Part shown: positions 1-7,648 of the stretch, one piece after another | Layout of the letters: each line of letters opens with the position of its first letter | Position numbering within the stretch: the first letter of the stretch is position 1 | NCBI GenBank assembly: GCA_003531155.1 | Contig: DQHR01000033.1 | Span: 29,899-45,469 of the forward strand | Source of the DNA: Bacteroidales bacterium | Lineage (GTDB): Bacteria; Bacteroidota; Bacteroidia; Bacteroidales; Tenuifilaceae | DNA length: 15,571 nucleotides | Direction: 5' to 3' | The notes under the pieces: generated by a model | Database searches by the model: none | Told to the model about the DNA's origin: nothing | What the model saw: the letters and a program-made list of their open reading frames with translations, nothing else | Program-made: the position numbers and the translations under genes

Positions 1-308
1 CCTTGCAACGAACCTAATCCTCCGTATTCGGTAGATTTGCCTAGTTCAACGCGAACATTCTCGTCCATGCAGTTGACAATATTTACCCGTTTTGCATTAG
101 CCTCACTGGCGTCCTTTATCTGATTAAAACTAAAATTTTCGACATTTAACGCCTTGCGATGATATGCAGCCACTTTTGGTGAACCATATACAATTGGTAT
201 GCAAAGCTCGTTAACACGTGGATCGGAAAAGGTTTTAATGATTACCTCATAACCAATACCATTAATATCTCCTTGAGTTATTCCTACTCTTACTTTTTCT
301 TCGCTCAT
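1..308 (-). CDS. pdxA: 4-hydroxythreonine-4-phosphate dehydrogenase PdxA, N-terminal part
   Basis: The gene runs off the left edge, so only about the first 102 residues are present. PdxA oxidises 4-phosphohydroxy-L-threonine with NAD, and the product condenses with deoxyxylulose phosphate to make pyridoxine phosphate (vitamin B6) in the cytoplasm. The start is ATG at 308, giving MSEEKVRVGITQGDINGIGY, which matches the opening strand and glycine-rich loop of the family (usual form GDPxGIGPE). The D-I-N-G-I-G-Y variant is, from memory, common in Bacteroidota. A following VYGSPKV segment fits the family's second strand. It is divergent from mqnC and has a well-formed promoter at 343-372. Catalytic metal-binding histidines lie beyond the window, so completeness cannot be judged. 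Confidence 0.9.
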   Translation of the reverse strand, partial: MSEEKVRVGITQGDINGIGYEVIIKTFSDPRVNELCIPIVYGSPKVAAYHRKALNVENFSFNQIKDASEANAKRVNIVNCMDENVRVELGKSTEYGGLGSLQ

Positions 309-342
309 AATCAACCTTTTTTACTTTTTAAGGTTTATCGTA

Positions 343-372
343 CAAAAGTATAAAAAAAGGGCAAGGTACAAA
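343..372 (-). promoter_or_regulatory. Bacteroidetes-type promoter for pdxA
   Basis: Read on the minus strand, TTTG (369-372) is followed after 18 bases by TACTTTTG (343-350), a perfect TAnnTTTG -7 box. Transcription would start near 337, leaving a leader of about 30 bases before the pdxA ATG. Confidence 0.7.
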
Positions 373-511
373 GAGATAGGAAGGTAGTAGTTGCGATGTT
401 TTTACTTTTAGTAGCAAACATTAGGAAAGATATGAACTTAATCGTTTGTTCGCAGCAAAAAGAAAGGTTTGCATATTTTTAGTACTTTTAGAACTCTTTA
501 AATCCTTTGTA

Positions 512-1663
512 ATGGAAGTTAATCAGCTACTCAATAAAGCCTTATTGTTAACCCCGCTAACTTTAGAGGAAGGGCTTTTTCTATATCAAAACGCTCCAAC
601 ACACGAACTAATGTTTGTTGGAAGCGAATTAAGAAAGATTCATGTACCCGGGAACAAAGTAACATGGCAGATTGATAGAAACGTAAACATCACCAACGTT
701 TGCGTATCGGGGTGTAAATTTTGCAATTTCCATTGCGTTCTTGCCGACGAAAGTGCATATATCACTTCAAATGCCGAATACAAACTAAAAATCGAGGAGT
801 TGCGCCGTTATGGTGGCGAGCAACTTTTGTTACAAGGAGGATTACACCCAAAACTGGGGTTAGAGTTTTATACATCCCTGTTTCGGGAACTTAAAAGCAT
901 GTACCCAAATATTAAACTACACGCTCTTGGCCCTCCGGAGGTCGCATTTATCGCTAAAATAGATAACCTTTCGTATAAAGAAGTTTTGGAAAACTTAATT
1001 GAATCGGGATTAGATAGTTTACCCGGAGCTGGTGCCGAAATCTTGGTTGATCGTGTTCGAAAGTTTATTTCCCCAGGTAAACCAAATGCACAGGCTTGGC
1101 TCGATGTTATGGCTGAAGCACATGCCCTTGGCCTTATAACATCTGCAACGATGATGATTGGGCACGTAGAAACAATGGAAGAGCGAATTGAGCATTTGAT
1201 TAAACTTCGCGATTTACAGGCAAAAAAAGAAAAAAGAAACTCTGGGTTCCTCAACTTTATAGTATGGACATTTCAAGGTAAAGGAACAAAACTTGAAAGC
1301 CTTGGCGTAAATACTGTTGTTTCGCCTGAAGAGTATATCCGAACCATTGCCATTTGCCGAATTATGCTCAATAATATTAAACATATTCAAGCATCATGGT
1401 TAACAGTTGGTAAAGATACTGCTCAAATATGCCTTCATGCTGGAGCAAATGATTTTGGTTCAATAATGATTGAGGAAAACGTTGTTTCATCGGCAGGAGC
1501 CAAAAATAGAATGGACTCGTATGGCATTCAAAAAGCCATTGTAGATGCTGGATACATTCCTCAACTTCGTAATCAGAGGTATGAGCATATAGCCTTACCC
1601 GATTGTGAACTTAGCCAAATTTTATCGCTCGATGAGCTAAAAAAGAAACCTGTTATAGAATAA
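512..1663 (+). CDS. mqnC: Cyclic dehypoxanthine futalosine synthase MqnC (radical SAM)
   Basis: MqnC is the radical SAM enzyme that cyclises dehypoxanthine futalosine in the futalosine route to menaquinone. The cluster motif C-x3-C-x2-C is CVSGCKFC (Cys64, Cys68, Cys71 counted from the ATG at 512). Other family blocks are LLQGGLHP, SGLDSLPGAGAEIL, TSATMMIGHVETMEER and the C-terminal GANDFGSIMIEENVV, which point to MqnC rather than to its sister MqnE. At 383 residues it has normal length. An ATG at 446 would add 22 hydrophobic residues unlike the family, so 512 is preferred; no Shine-Dalgarno is visible before either. It diverges from pdxA and its stop lies only four bases from the converging gene at 1668. 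No other mqn gene is in the window. Confidence 0.93.
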   Translation: MEVNQLLNKALLLTPLTLEEGLFLYQNAPTHELMFVGSELRKIHVPGNKVTWQIDRNVNITNVCVSGCKFCNFHCVLADESAYITSNAEYKLKIEELRRYGGEQLLLQGGLHPKLGLEFYTSLFRELKSMYPNIKLHALGPPEVAFIAKIDNLSYKEVLENLIESGLDSLPGAGAEILVDRVRKFISPGKPNAQAWLDVMAEAHALGLITSATMMIGHVETMEERIEHLIKLRDLQAKKEKRNSGFLNFIVWTFQGKGTKLESLGVNTVVSPEEYIRTIAICRIMLNNIKHIQASWLTVGKDTAQICLHAGANDFGSIMIEENVVSSAGAKNRMDSYGIQKAIVDAGYIPQLRNQRYEHIALPDCELSQILSLDELKKKPVIE

Positions 1664-1667
1664 TTCT

Positions 1668-1946
1668 CTACTTCTCAGAGAGTTGAACCTTATAGCTATC
1701 GTACAAATAGTTTAGTTCTAAAAGTACAAGTTCAAACTCTTTGCCTTGAAAATTGAAAACCCACTTCTGACCTGGACTTACATTATTTATTTCTTGTGAT
1801 GTTGAACTTGGTAACGTAATGCTTCCAAAGGCTTGCCTATCGTATGTTATTTGTCTTATGCCAAATGTAAGGCCAGTAAAAGAATCGATAAATACCTGCC
1901 CTGTATTTATGGGTTCACTTTGCAAAAAATACTTTTGATATTCCAT
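1668..1946 (-). CDS. Hypothetical 92-residue protein
   Basis: I do not recognise a family. The protein begins MEYQKYFLQSEPINTGQVF, has no signal peptide or membrane helix, and ends with LVLLELNYLYDSYKVQLSEK-type alternating residues, so a small beta-rich cytosolic fold is likely. Its stop is four bases from the mqnC stop on the other strand, with no room for a full terminator between them; the two messages must overlap at their 3' ends. Codon use resembles the neighbours and the frame is closed by a clean ATG, which supports a real gene. It is not obviously co-transcribed with the next minus-strand gene upstream, which has its own terminator at 2028-2047. Confidence 0.6.
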   Translation of the reverse strand: MEYQKYFLQSEPINTGQVFIDSFTGLTFGIRQITYDRQAFGSITLPSSTSQEINNVSPGQKWVFNFQGKEFELVLLELNYLYDSYKVQLSEK

Positions 1947-2027
1947 AATTGCTTCAATTAATCAATCAAAGATATAAAACAATTTAAGGATTTGCCACTT
2001 TAATCTTATCAACATGCACAAACAAGA

Positions 2028-2047
2028 AAACCGTCTTTCGACGGTTT
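2028..2047 (-). terminator. Intrinsic terminator of the 2074-2514 gene
   Basis: An 8-bp perfect stem (AAACCGTC at 2028-2035, GACGGTTT at 2040-2047) with a 4-base loop is followed, on the minus strand, by TTTTCTTG. It lies 26 bases past the stop of the exported protein gene. Confidence 0.75.
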
Positions 2048-2073
2048 CCTTTACCTACCTAACCTAATTTTTA

Positions 2074-2514
2074 TTACATCCTACCAAAGAAATTTTTTAT
2101 ATTACCTAATGATTTTGAATCTACTTCTAGCCAGAAAGTGGTCTCATCCTTAAAAACAAAGTACCTTTTGTTATCTGTACTGCTAATAGTTGGATCCTCA
2201 TAGCAGTAAAGACCTAAACCATTTCTCCAGCTAATCTTTTTCATAAATACATTTCCTGCAAAACGTCTGTCGTTGTATAATGGCTTCTTTGAGTAAGTTT
2301 CGCCATCTTTTTGGTAAGCCATTACATCTTTGTAATTAGCCTCTAAAACACAACCATCATTGGTTTTAGCATGAATTTTAAATACCCCTAAGTGGACATT
2401 TGCTGCAACAAATTTGCCATCATTAGTTAAAAGGTAATCCCCTTTACTGCCAGGGTTGGCATTAACAGCTGAGCCAATCAGCGCAACCATTAAAATTGTT
2501 AGTAGTGATTTCAT
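2074..2514 (-). CDS. Exported protein of unknown function, 146 residues
   Basis: The N-terminus MKSLLTILMVALIGSAVNAN is a standard Sec signal peptide with a likely cleavage site after VNA, so the mature protein of about 127 residues is periplasmic or secreted. There is no lipobox cysteine. The rest has short beta-like segments (YLLTNDGKFVAANVHLG, YFVFKDETTFWLEV) and two cysteines near residues 55 and 104, which could form a disulphide after export. I recognise no family. It ends in a good intrinsic terminator and is preceded by a long AT-rich non-coding stretch, so it is probably transcribed alone. Confidence 0.7.
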   Translation of the reverse strand: MKSLLTILMVALIGSAVNANPGSKGDYLLTNDGKFVAANVHLGVFKIHAKTNDGCVLEANYKDVMAYQKDGETYSKKPLYNDRRFAGNVFMKKISWRNGLGLYCYEDPTISSTDNKRYFVFKDETTFWLEVDSKSLGNIKNFFGRM

Positions 2515-3007
2515 AATTTAATTTTCTAATTTTTTATAACTTTTTTTATTTTATATATAATTGTAAACTAATGCCTTTTGATTTACAGAGTTCGTGCCAA
2601 AATACATTATCAACTTGATTTTATGATATTTAATAATTTGTTACTTCTTATACTACTGTTCGTTTTTAAAATTTTGTGTTCATTTACGAACATCCTGTTC
2701 TTCAATTAGCTAACGTAAGCTAAATTTTTGTTTCCTAAACTTCAAAGAACCTTCAGGTTTTAATTTGTTACCCTGTTTGCATATATGAGCCGAAGCTATT
2801 TAACTTACCCTATTGAAAATTGAAAATATTTTTTATTTTACTGATAAACAATATTTTGAGCCCAGTAAAAAAGAAAATTAATATAAAGTTCTTTATCAAA
2901 ACTCAACTTTGATTCGAAAAAAACAATAAATCAGAAATGAACTGTAACAATTATTCATCTAACTTGCATACAATTAACCTATTACATATAAAAAAGTTTT
3001 TTTATTA
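2515..3007. other. AT-rich intergenic stretch with two small dyads
   Basis: This stretch between divergent genes has no frame I would call. It contains TGTTCGT (2657-2663) facing ACGAACA (2686-2692), a perfect 7-bp inverted repeat with a 22-base spacer. It also contains TTAGCT (2706-2711) facing AGCTAA (2718-2723), followed by ATTTTTG. Either may be an operator or a hairpin. No convincing TTTG/TAnnTTTG pair was found for the 3008 gene. Confidence 0.4.
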
Positions 3008-3526
3008 GTGCTCTGTTTGTTTGCAACAATTACCATTTTTTCTCAGGAACTATCCAAGAAGGAGGAAAAACTCTACAAACTATTAATGAAATATAGGAAA
3101 CAGAATAATCTTCCGGCGATTCCGATTTCAAAATCGTTAACCATTATTGCTCAAACCCATGTAAAGGACTTGGTTGAGAACAAACCCTATATAGAGGGTT
3201 GCAATGCACACAGCTGGTCGTCCAAAGGAAACTGGACTGCATGTTGCTATACGCCAGATCATAAAAATGCTGCATGTATGTGGAGTAAACCTAGGGAACT
3301 TACAAGCTATGCTGGAAATGGATATGAAATAGCCTGTGGTTCGAACCTTTATTGCAGCGAATTTATAATGACTGCTGAGTATGCAATTCAATCTTGGAAA
3401 AAGAGCCCTGGCCACAATGCGGTTATTATAAACCAAGGTGGTTGGGCAGATCCTTGGAATGCTATCGGAATTGGCGTTTATAAAGGATTTGCTGTAGTTT
3501 GGTTTGGAAGAGAATCCGAAAAATAA
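3008..3526 (+). CDS. CAP/SCP-superfamily exported protein
   Basis: The mature part resembles CAP (CRISP, antigen 5, PR-1) domain proteins. The first helix has LYKLLMKYRKQNNLP, His51 sits in AQTHVKDL, Glu107 in GNGYEIA (the GENIA-like position) and His136 in KKSPGHNAVI, giving a plausible cavity His/Glu set. A Cys-rich middle (CNAHSW, ACCYTPDH, AACMW) suits a secreted, disulphide-bonded protein. CAP proteins of bacteria are extracytoplasmic and of mostly unknown role. The start is odd. The only usual start codon is GTG at 3008, which cuts the signal peptide to about 13 residues, while in-frame codons from 2981 encode the missing KKVFLLV part without any ATG. The real start may be a non-AUG codon (ATT at 2981), or the gene has lost its start. 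Confidence 0.75.
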   Translation: MLCLFATITIFSQELSKKEEKLYKLLMKYRKQNNLPAIPISKSLTIIAQTHVKDLVENKPYIEGCNAHSWSSKGNWTACCYTPDHKNAACMWSKPRELTSYAGNGYEIACGSNLYCSEFIMTAEYAIQSWKKSPGHNAVIINQGGWADPWNAIGIGVYKGFAVVWFGRESEK

Positions 3527-3617
3527 TTTTGTTTACAAATAGCATTGAGTTTTTATATAAAATGGATTATCTTTAAAAAGATTTAAATCCTCAGCTAAAT
3601 CTCATATACTTAAATAC

Positions 3618-4004
3618 ATGAGTGCGATGATTGAGCCCTTAGTAATTCAGGCAACACACGATTGCCCCGATGTTATTCTTAATAAGGAGATGAATTGTTT
3701 AGAGATTAGCGGTAAAGCGCTGCCCGAAAACCCAAAAGAATTTTTCAATCCAATTGTCGACTGGATTAAAGAATATGCAAAGGAACCGAATGACGAGACA
3801 ATTATCTCTTTTAAAATGGAATACATCAATTCTGCTTCGCAAAAGAAAATTCACGATATAATTTTAATTTGCAAAGAAATTCACGAAAGAAATAATCCTG
3901 TTTACATTGACTGGTACTATCATCCTGATGATGACGGCATGAAGGAAGAGGGTGAAACGCTCTCAGACCTAGTAAAAATCCCATTCAGGTTTTTTATCTA
4001 TTAA
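3618..4004 (+). CDS. siaC: SiaC-family regulatory phosphoprotein (formerly DUF1987)
   Basis: SiaC in Pseudomonas is a phospho-switch protein, phosphorylated by the kinase SiaB and dephosphorylated by the phosphatase SiaA, and it activates the diguanylate cyclase SiaD. Family landmarks are visible: the opening strand LEISGKALPENPKEFF (residues 28-43), the phosphosite region EYINSASQKK with Ser72/Ser74 where the family usually has NTSS, WYYHPDDDGM (about 98-107) and the closing PFRFFIY. The length of 128 is typical. The start may be ATG 3618 or ATG 3627 three codons later. No kinase, phosphatase or cyclase partner lies nearby, so the gene stands alone here. A diverged 3' fragment of the same family lies at 7287-7361. 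The symbol is by family; the partner set in this organism is unknown. Confidence 0.85.
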   Translation: MSAMIEPLVIQATHDCPDVILNKEMNCLEISGKALPENPKEFFNPIVDWIKEYAKEPNDETIISFKMEYINSASQKKIHDIILICKEIHERNNPVYIDWYYHPDDDGMKEEGETLSDLVKIPFRFFIY

Positions 4005-4041
4005 TTCATTAACCACAGTTTTACTATTGTTTACGCCCTCC

Positions 4042-4059
4042 TTCTGATTAGTATCAGAA
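4042..4059. repeat. 7-bp inverted repeat downstream of siaC
   Basis: TTCTGAT and ATCAGAA face each other across TAGT. It has no proper T-tract on either strand, so it may be a weak transcript-end hairpin or an operator. Confidence 0.3.
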
Positions 4060-4110
4060 AAAGTGTACTGCAGCGATGTATAATTAAAAATACATGCTCA
4101 ACAATATAAA

Positions 4111-4142
4111 AAAACGGCGCAACCTAAAAGGTTCGCCGTTTT
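4111..4142 (-). terminator. Terminator of the GH92 gene, possibly bidirectional
   Basis: AAAACGGCG (4111-4119) pairs with CGCCGTTTT (4134-4142), and AACC pairs with GGTT inside, with one bulged C and a TAAAA loop. Read on the minus strand the stem runs into seven T residues and lies 24 bases past the GH92 stop. On the plus strand it could also stop read-through from siaC. Confidence 0.85.
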
Positions 4143-4166
4143 AACAAAATTACGAATATCTAAAAA

Positions 4167-7094
4167 CTAATAATACAGGCTTGTTGCAGGAATTGGTTGT
4201 TTATTAATACCTGGCCCTTCATACAATACGTTTAAAGTTTCATCAACTCCTGATTCTAAATAAGTTACAACAAATGGGTGTTTCCCTGCTTTAAGAGCAA
4301 TTTTTCCCGCTCTTTCTGTTGGACCATGAAGCCCATCGTTATTTACAACCAATTCATTTTCAATATAAAGCATACTTGCATCGTCAGAGATTGTATAAAA
4401 ATCATAAATCCCATCCTGAGGAACATCAATAAAACCAGTAAACTTTAATAAGTAATTATCATCAACCTTTCTCATTGATAATATATCAAAGTTTGGAATA
4501 ACCCCTTTTTTCAAAATAGTAAGTTTATCTATGTTGGGCATTTTTCTGAAACTTCCTTCGTAATAGCTGTATTTAATACCCTGCTTTGCATTAGGCAAAT
4601 TTACAGATGAATAGAATTTTGCCTTTCGTGCCATAAAAGGTTCAACGATACTTTTTGTTGATCCTTTAATACCTATTGCTTTAAATGTTGTTGTTGAGTT
4701 AACAACTACGGGTTTGGTATATTCTATTGATTTTTCGGTAGGTTCTGAGCCATCAATTGTATAATAAATTTTAACATCAGATGGAAAACAACCTATGCTA
4801 ACAGATGTAGTATCAACAAAAAAAGGATTTGCGCACGTAAAATATGGGTTTGATACAATCAAATTATCTGTAATTGTTGACATTGGGAGATCCTCGTTTT
4901 TGGAACCCCATTCTTTATTAGGTTGAGAACCCATTTCAAAAATCAATTCTCCACCATTCAATAAATCGGCATGGGTAATATATGATTTAGTATAGTTTTT
5001 GCCGTTCAATTCAGCTGATTGAATGTATAAATTCTCTTTCGATACATTCTTTGCCTTAATAACCATTTGTTTTCCGTTTGCCATTTTAACAGTGACTTTC
5101 TCAAAAATAGGCGAACCAATTGTATACATTGGGGAACCAGGCGTAACCGGATAGAAACCCATTGCACTAAAAATGTACCAAGCAGACATTTGCCCGCAAT
5201 CATCATTGCCTGATAGTCCATCAATTTTGGAAGTATACATTGTTTCTGTTAATTGACGAACTCGAGCCTGCGTTTTCCATGGTTCACCAACAAAATTGTA
5301 TAAATAAGCCATATGGTGGCTTGGCTCATTACCTTGTACATATTGTCCAATTAGTCCAGTAATATCAGGTTTTTCACTACCTGCTAAGTCAGATCCTTCA
5401 ATAAAAAGCTGATCTAATTTTTCGATAAACTTCTGTTTGCCTCCAAAAAGTGTAGCCAATCCATCAATATCCTGTGGAGCACAGAAAGTATACTGCCAAG
5501 CATTTGCCTCAGTATAATTTGAGTTTACATCCTTCGAATTAAAAGGGGCATACCATATACCTTTACTCTTGCCGCGCATAAAACCTGTTGAAGGATCAAA
5601 CACGTTTTTATAGTATTGTGCACGTTGTATATAAGTATTGTAAACATCTTTTGCGCCCATTCTCAAAGCCATTTGCGCAATACACCAATCATCATAAGCA
5701 TATTCCAGAGTACGTGAAACACCCTCGTTTGCCATATCATACGGTATATACCCGTATTTTTTATATGCCTTCAAGCCAAAATGATCAAGCTCCGCGCTAT
5801 GCTGCATTGCTTGGAGTGCTAATGTTGTATCAAAATCCTTTATTCCTTTTATGTAAGCATCAACAATAATAGGTATTGAATGGTAACCGATCATACAATC
5901 AGTTTCACACGAAGCTAGGCTCCAAACGGGTAAACGACCTCCTTGTTGGTATTCCGCTAGGAATGTTTTAATTAAATCCGTTACCATTTTTTCATCAAGA
6001 ATGGTGAATAATGGGTTCTCAGCTCTGTATGTATCCCAAAGTGATAGGGTTGTATACAAATTAAAATTATCAGCAACATGAATATTTTTATCTCTCCCAC
6101 GATAGCTACCATCTACATCGCTATACAAGCTTGGTTGAGTCATAGCATGGTACATTGCTGTATAAAAAATAGTTTTTTGATCTTCGGTACCCTCAACTGT
6201 AATTTTCGATAATACTTCATTCCAAGCATCTTTGGCTTTCATCTTGATATTATCGAAGTTCCAATCGCTAATTTCAGCATCCAAATTTTTACGAGCTGAT
6301 TCAACACTAACGGCTGAGATTGCAACCTTTACTAGTATTTGTTCATTTTTATCAGTGGCGAAATTAAAAAATGCTTTTAAATCTTGCCCTGAGTCCTTCT
6401 TTTCGCCCAATTTAACTACCTGGTTGTTAACAATTCCCGATGAACTGAATGGTTTTGAGAACTGCATAACAAAATAAACCCAATGATCATCTGCCCAGCC
6501 TCTCGATCTGCGCATTCCAACAACCTCTGTGTTATTTACAATTTCTACCTCTAACTCTGTTGGTGTATCCATACCATGCTGCAGATTGAGAATAATGTTT
6601 GCAGAATCGGTTTTTGGGAAAGTATACCTGTGAAAACCAACTCTTTTTGAGGCTGTTAATTCAACATTTATATTATAGTCATCTAAAAACACCTGATAAT
6701 ATCCGGCTTCAGCCTTTTCGTTTTTATGCGAAAATTGGGAGCGATAGCCTGTGCCCGGCTTATCAATATCGCCAGGTTCGGTTTTTACTACTCCTGTTGT
6801 AGGCATAATGCATATATCACCTAAATCAGAACATCCCGTGCCACTTAAATGTGTATGGCTAAAGCCCATAATGGAGGAATCCATATTGTGATATCCTGAA
6901 CAATGCTGCCAATCATCAATTCGCGTGTCGGGACTTAGCTGTACCATGCCGAATGGGAGCAATGAACCAGGAAATGTGTGACCTGTTCCACCTGTTCCAA
7001 TCATTGGATCAACATAATCTACTGGCTTTTTTGTCGATAGATTTGAACATGCCATAAAAAAAACGGCTGCAAGAATAGTAATTTGAATCCTCAT
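4167..7094 (-). CDS. GH92 family alpha-mannosidase, lipoprotein with C-terminal PA14 module
   Basis: GH92 enzymes are calcium-dependent exo-alpha-mannosidases, mostly alpha-1,2, that trim host or yeast N-glycans. The start chosen is ATG 7094, since the upstream in-frame ATG at 7133 would put a polar extension before the signal sequence. MRIQITILAAVFFMACSN has a lipobox with Cys16, so the product should be lipid-anchored. Family blocks follow: DYVDPMIGTGGTGHTFPG near the N-terminus, GNEPSHHMAYLYN with Glu590, and GNDDCGQMSAWYIFSAMGFY with Asp631/Asp632, which carry the expected catalytic acid and base. The core is followed by a chitobiase/hexosaminidase C-terminal-like module (YYTIDGSEPT near residue 780) and a PA14-like domain (about 825-975) that may bind glycans. 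At 975 residues it is longer than a plain GH92 of about 750. No SusC/SusD pair is nearby. Confidence 0.93.
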   Translation of the reverse strand: MRIQITILAAVFFMACSNLSTKKPVDYVDPMIGTGGTGHTFPGSLLPFGMVQLSPDTRIDDWQHCSGYHNMDSSIMGFSHTHLSGTGCSDLGDICIMPTTGVVKTEPGDIDKPGTGYRSQFSHKNEKAEAGYYQVFLDDYNINVELTASKRVGFHRYTFPKTDSANIILNLQHGMDTPTELEVEIVNNTEVVGMRRSRGWADDHWVYFVMQFSKPFSSSGIVNNQVVKLGEKKDSGQDLKAFFNFATDKNEQILVKVAISAVSVESARKNLDAEISDWNFDNIKMKAKDAWNEVLSKITVEGTEDQKTIFYTAMYHAMTQPSLYSDVDGSYRGRDKNIHVADNFNLYTTLSLWDTYRAENPLFTILDEKMVTDLIKTFLAEYQQGGRLPVWSLASCETDCMIGYHSIPIIVDAYIKGIKDFDTTLALQAMQHSAELDHFGLKAYKKYGYIPYDMANEGVSRTLEYAYDDWCIAQMALRMGAKDVYNTYIQRAQYYKNVFDPSTGFMRGKSKGIWYAPFNSKDVNSNYTEANAWQYTFCAPQDIDGLATLFGGKQKFIEKLDQLFIEGSDLAGSEKPDITGLIGQYVQGNEPSHHMAYLYNFVGEPWKTQARVRQLTETMYTSKIDGLSGNDDCGQMSAWYIFSAMGFYPVTPGSPMYTIGSPIFEKVTVKMANGKQMVIKAKNVSKENLYIQSAELNGKNYTKSYITHADLLNGGELIFEMGSQPNKEWGSKNEDLPMSTITDNLIVSNPYFTCANPFFVDTTSVSIGCFPSDVKIYYTIDGSEPTEKSIEYTKPVVVNSTTTFKAIGIKGSTKSIVEPFMARKAKFYSSVNLPNAKQGIKYSYYEGSFRKMPNIDKLTILKKGVIPNFDILSMRKVDDNYLLKFTGFIDVPQDGIYDFYTISDDASMLYIENELVVNNDGLHGPTERAGKIALKAGKHPFVVTYLESGVDETLNVLYEGPGINKQPIPATSLYY

Positions 7095-7217
7095 CTTTTT
7101 TGATTTAAATGTATAATTGAAAGATATAGTCACTACAAGTTTTAAAAATAATAAATAATGGAATATTCTAACCCATAGTATTAAGTTAATGTCATTTTAT
7201 AGAATCATCCCATCGAG

Positions 7218-7276
7218 ACACATATCACCAGATGTGTACAAAGGCAAATCGATAATTGCACGCGTCAGAAGACGCG
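7218..7276. repeat. Two adjacent hairpins beside the siaC remnant
   Basis: ACACAT (7218-7223) faces ATGTGT (7232-7237), and CGCGTC (7261-7266) faces GACGCG (7271-7276) across AGAA. The second is GC-rich in AT-rich surroundings and lies ten bases before the point where similarity to siaC begins. They may be a scar of rearrangement or a small mobile repeat; neither is followed by a T-tract. Confidence 0.4.
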
Positions 7277-7286
7277 CGCAAACAGG

Positions 7287-7361
7287 GATGAGGGCATGAA
7301 GGAGGAGGGCGAAACTCTTTCGGAGCTGGTGAAAACTCCGTTTAGGTTTTATATGTATTAA
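7287..7361 (+). pseudogene. 3' remnant of a second siaC-like gene
   Basis: These 75 bases encode DEGMKEEGETLSELVKTPFR then FYMY and a stop, which aligns without gaps to the last 24 residues of the intact SiaC-family protein at 3618-4004 (19 of 24 identical by eye). The DNA differs at about 15 of 75 positions, nearly all at third codon positions, so this copy evolved as a working gene before it was cut. Nothing upstream of 7287 resembles the rest of siaC, and there is no start codon placing it in a full gene. It lies on the same strand as the intact copy, on the other side of GH92. Confidence 0.8.
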
Positions 7362-7433
7362 CTAAATCTGCTAAACTACAATATATAGGCGCAGGGATTT
7401 CAAATTTCTGCGAGCAACGGAATAATTAAGAAA

Positions 7434-7454
7434 AACCCCACGGAAAGTGGGGTT
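7434..7454 (-). terminator. Intrinsic terminator of the two small membrane frames
   Basis: AACCCCAC (7434-7441) pairs perfectly with GTGGGGTT (7447-7454) around a GGAAA loop. On the minus strand the stem leads into TTTTTCTTAATT. It lies 24 bases past the stop of the 7478-7648 frame, which supports transcription of that frame. Confidence 0.8.
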
Positions 7455-7477
7455 AAACCTTAAAAATCTACATAAAT

Positions 7478-7648
7478 CTAAACTTCTTCAAACTCAATAG
7501 AAGCTTTAAACCTACGCTTAATTCCTTTTGTAGGCTTATTTCTATACATAAAGAAAATAAGTATAAAAATTACACCTAGTAATGCAAGAAATCCTAATAA
7601 ATATAATTCTATATCTACTAAGAAATCTTTAAAGCCAAGTAATACCAT
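7478..7648 (-). CDS. Small single-pass membrane protein, 56 residues
   Basis: The frame starts MVLLGFKDFLVDIELYLLGF and continues through one strongly hydrophobic helix (about residues 14-34, ending IFILIFFMY). A basic stretch follows (RNKPTKGIKRRFK), then an acidic end (EFEEV). The positive-inside rule puts the C-terminus in the cytoplasm. Its ATG overlaps the stop of the frame before it by one base (TAATG), a usual sign of translational coupling, and a strong terminator follows the stop. I recognise no family; the size and layout recall small accessory subunits or regulators of membrane complexes, but that is a guess. Confidence 0.55.
   Translation of the reverse strand: MVLLGFKDFLVDIELYLLGFLALLGVIFILIFFMYRNKPTKGIKRRFKASIEFEEV

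Noticed and set aside
446..511. Longer start of mqnC at ATG 446
   Set aside because: It would add a 22-residue hydrophobic extension that the cytosolic MqnC family does not have; ATG 512 fits the family N-terminus.
4005..4110. Terminator for siaC at the 4042-4059 dyad
   Set aside because: The stem is not followed by a T-run on the plus strand; the 4111-4142 hairpin is a better transcript end.
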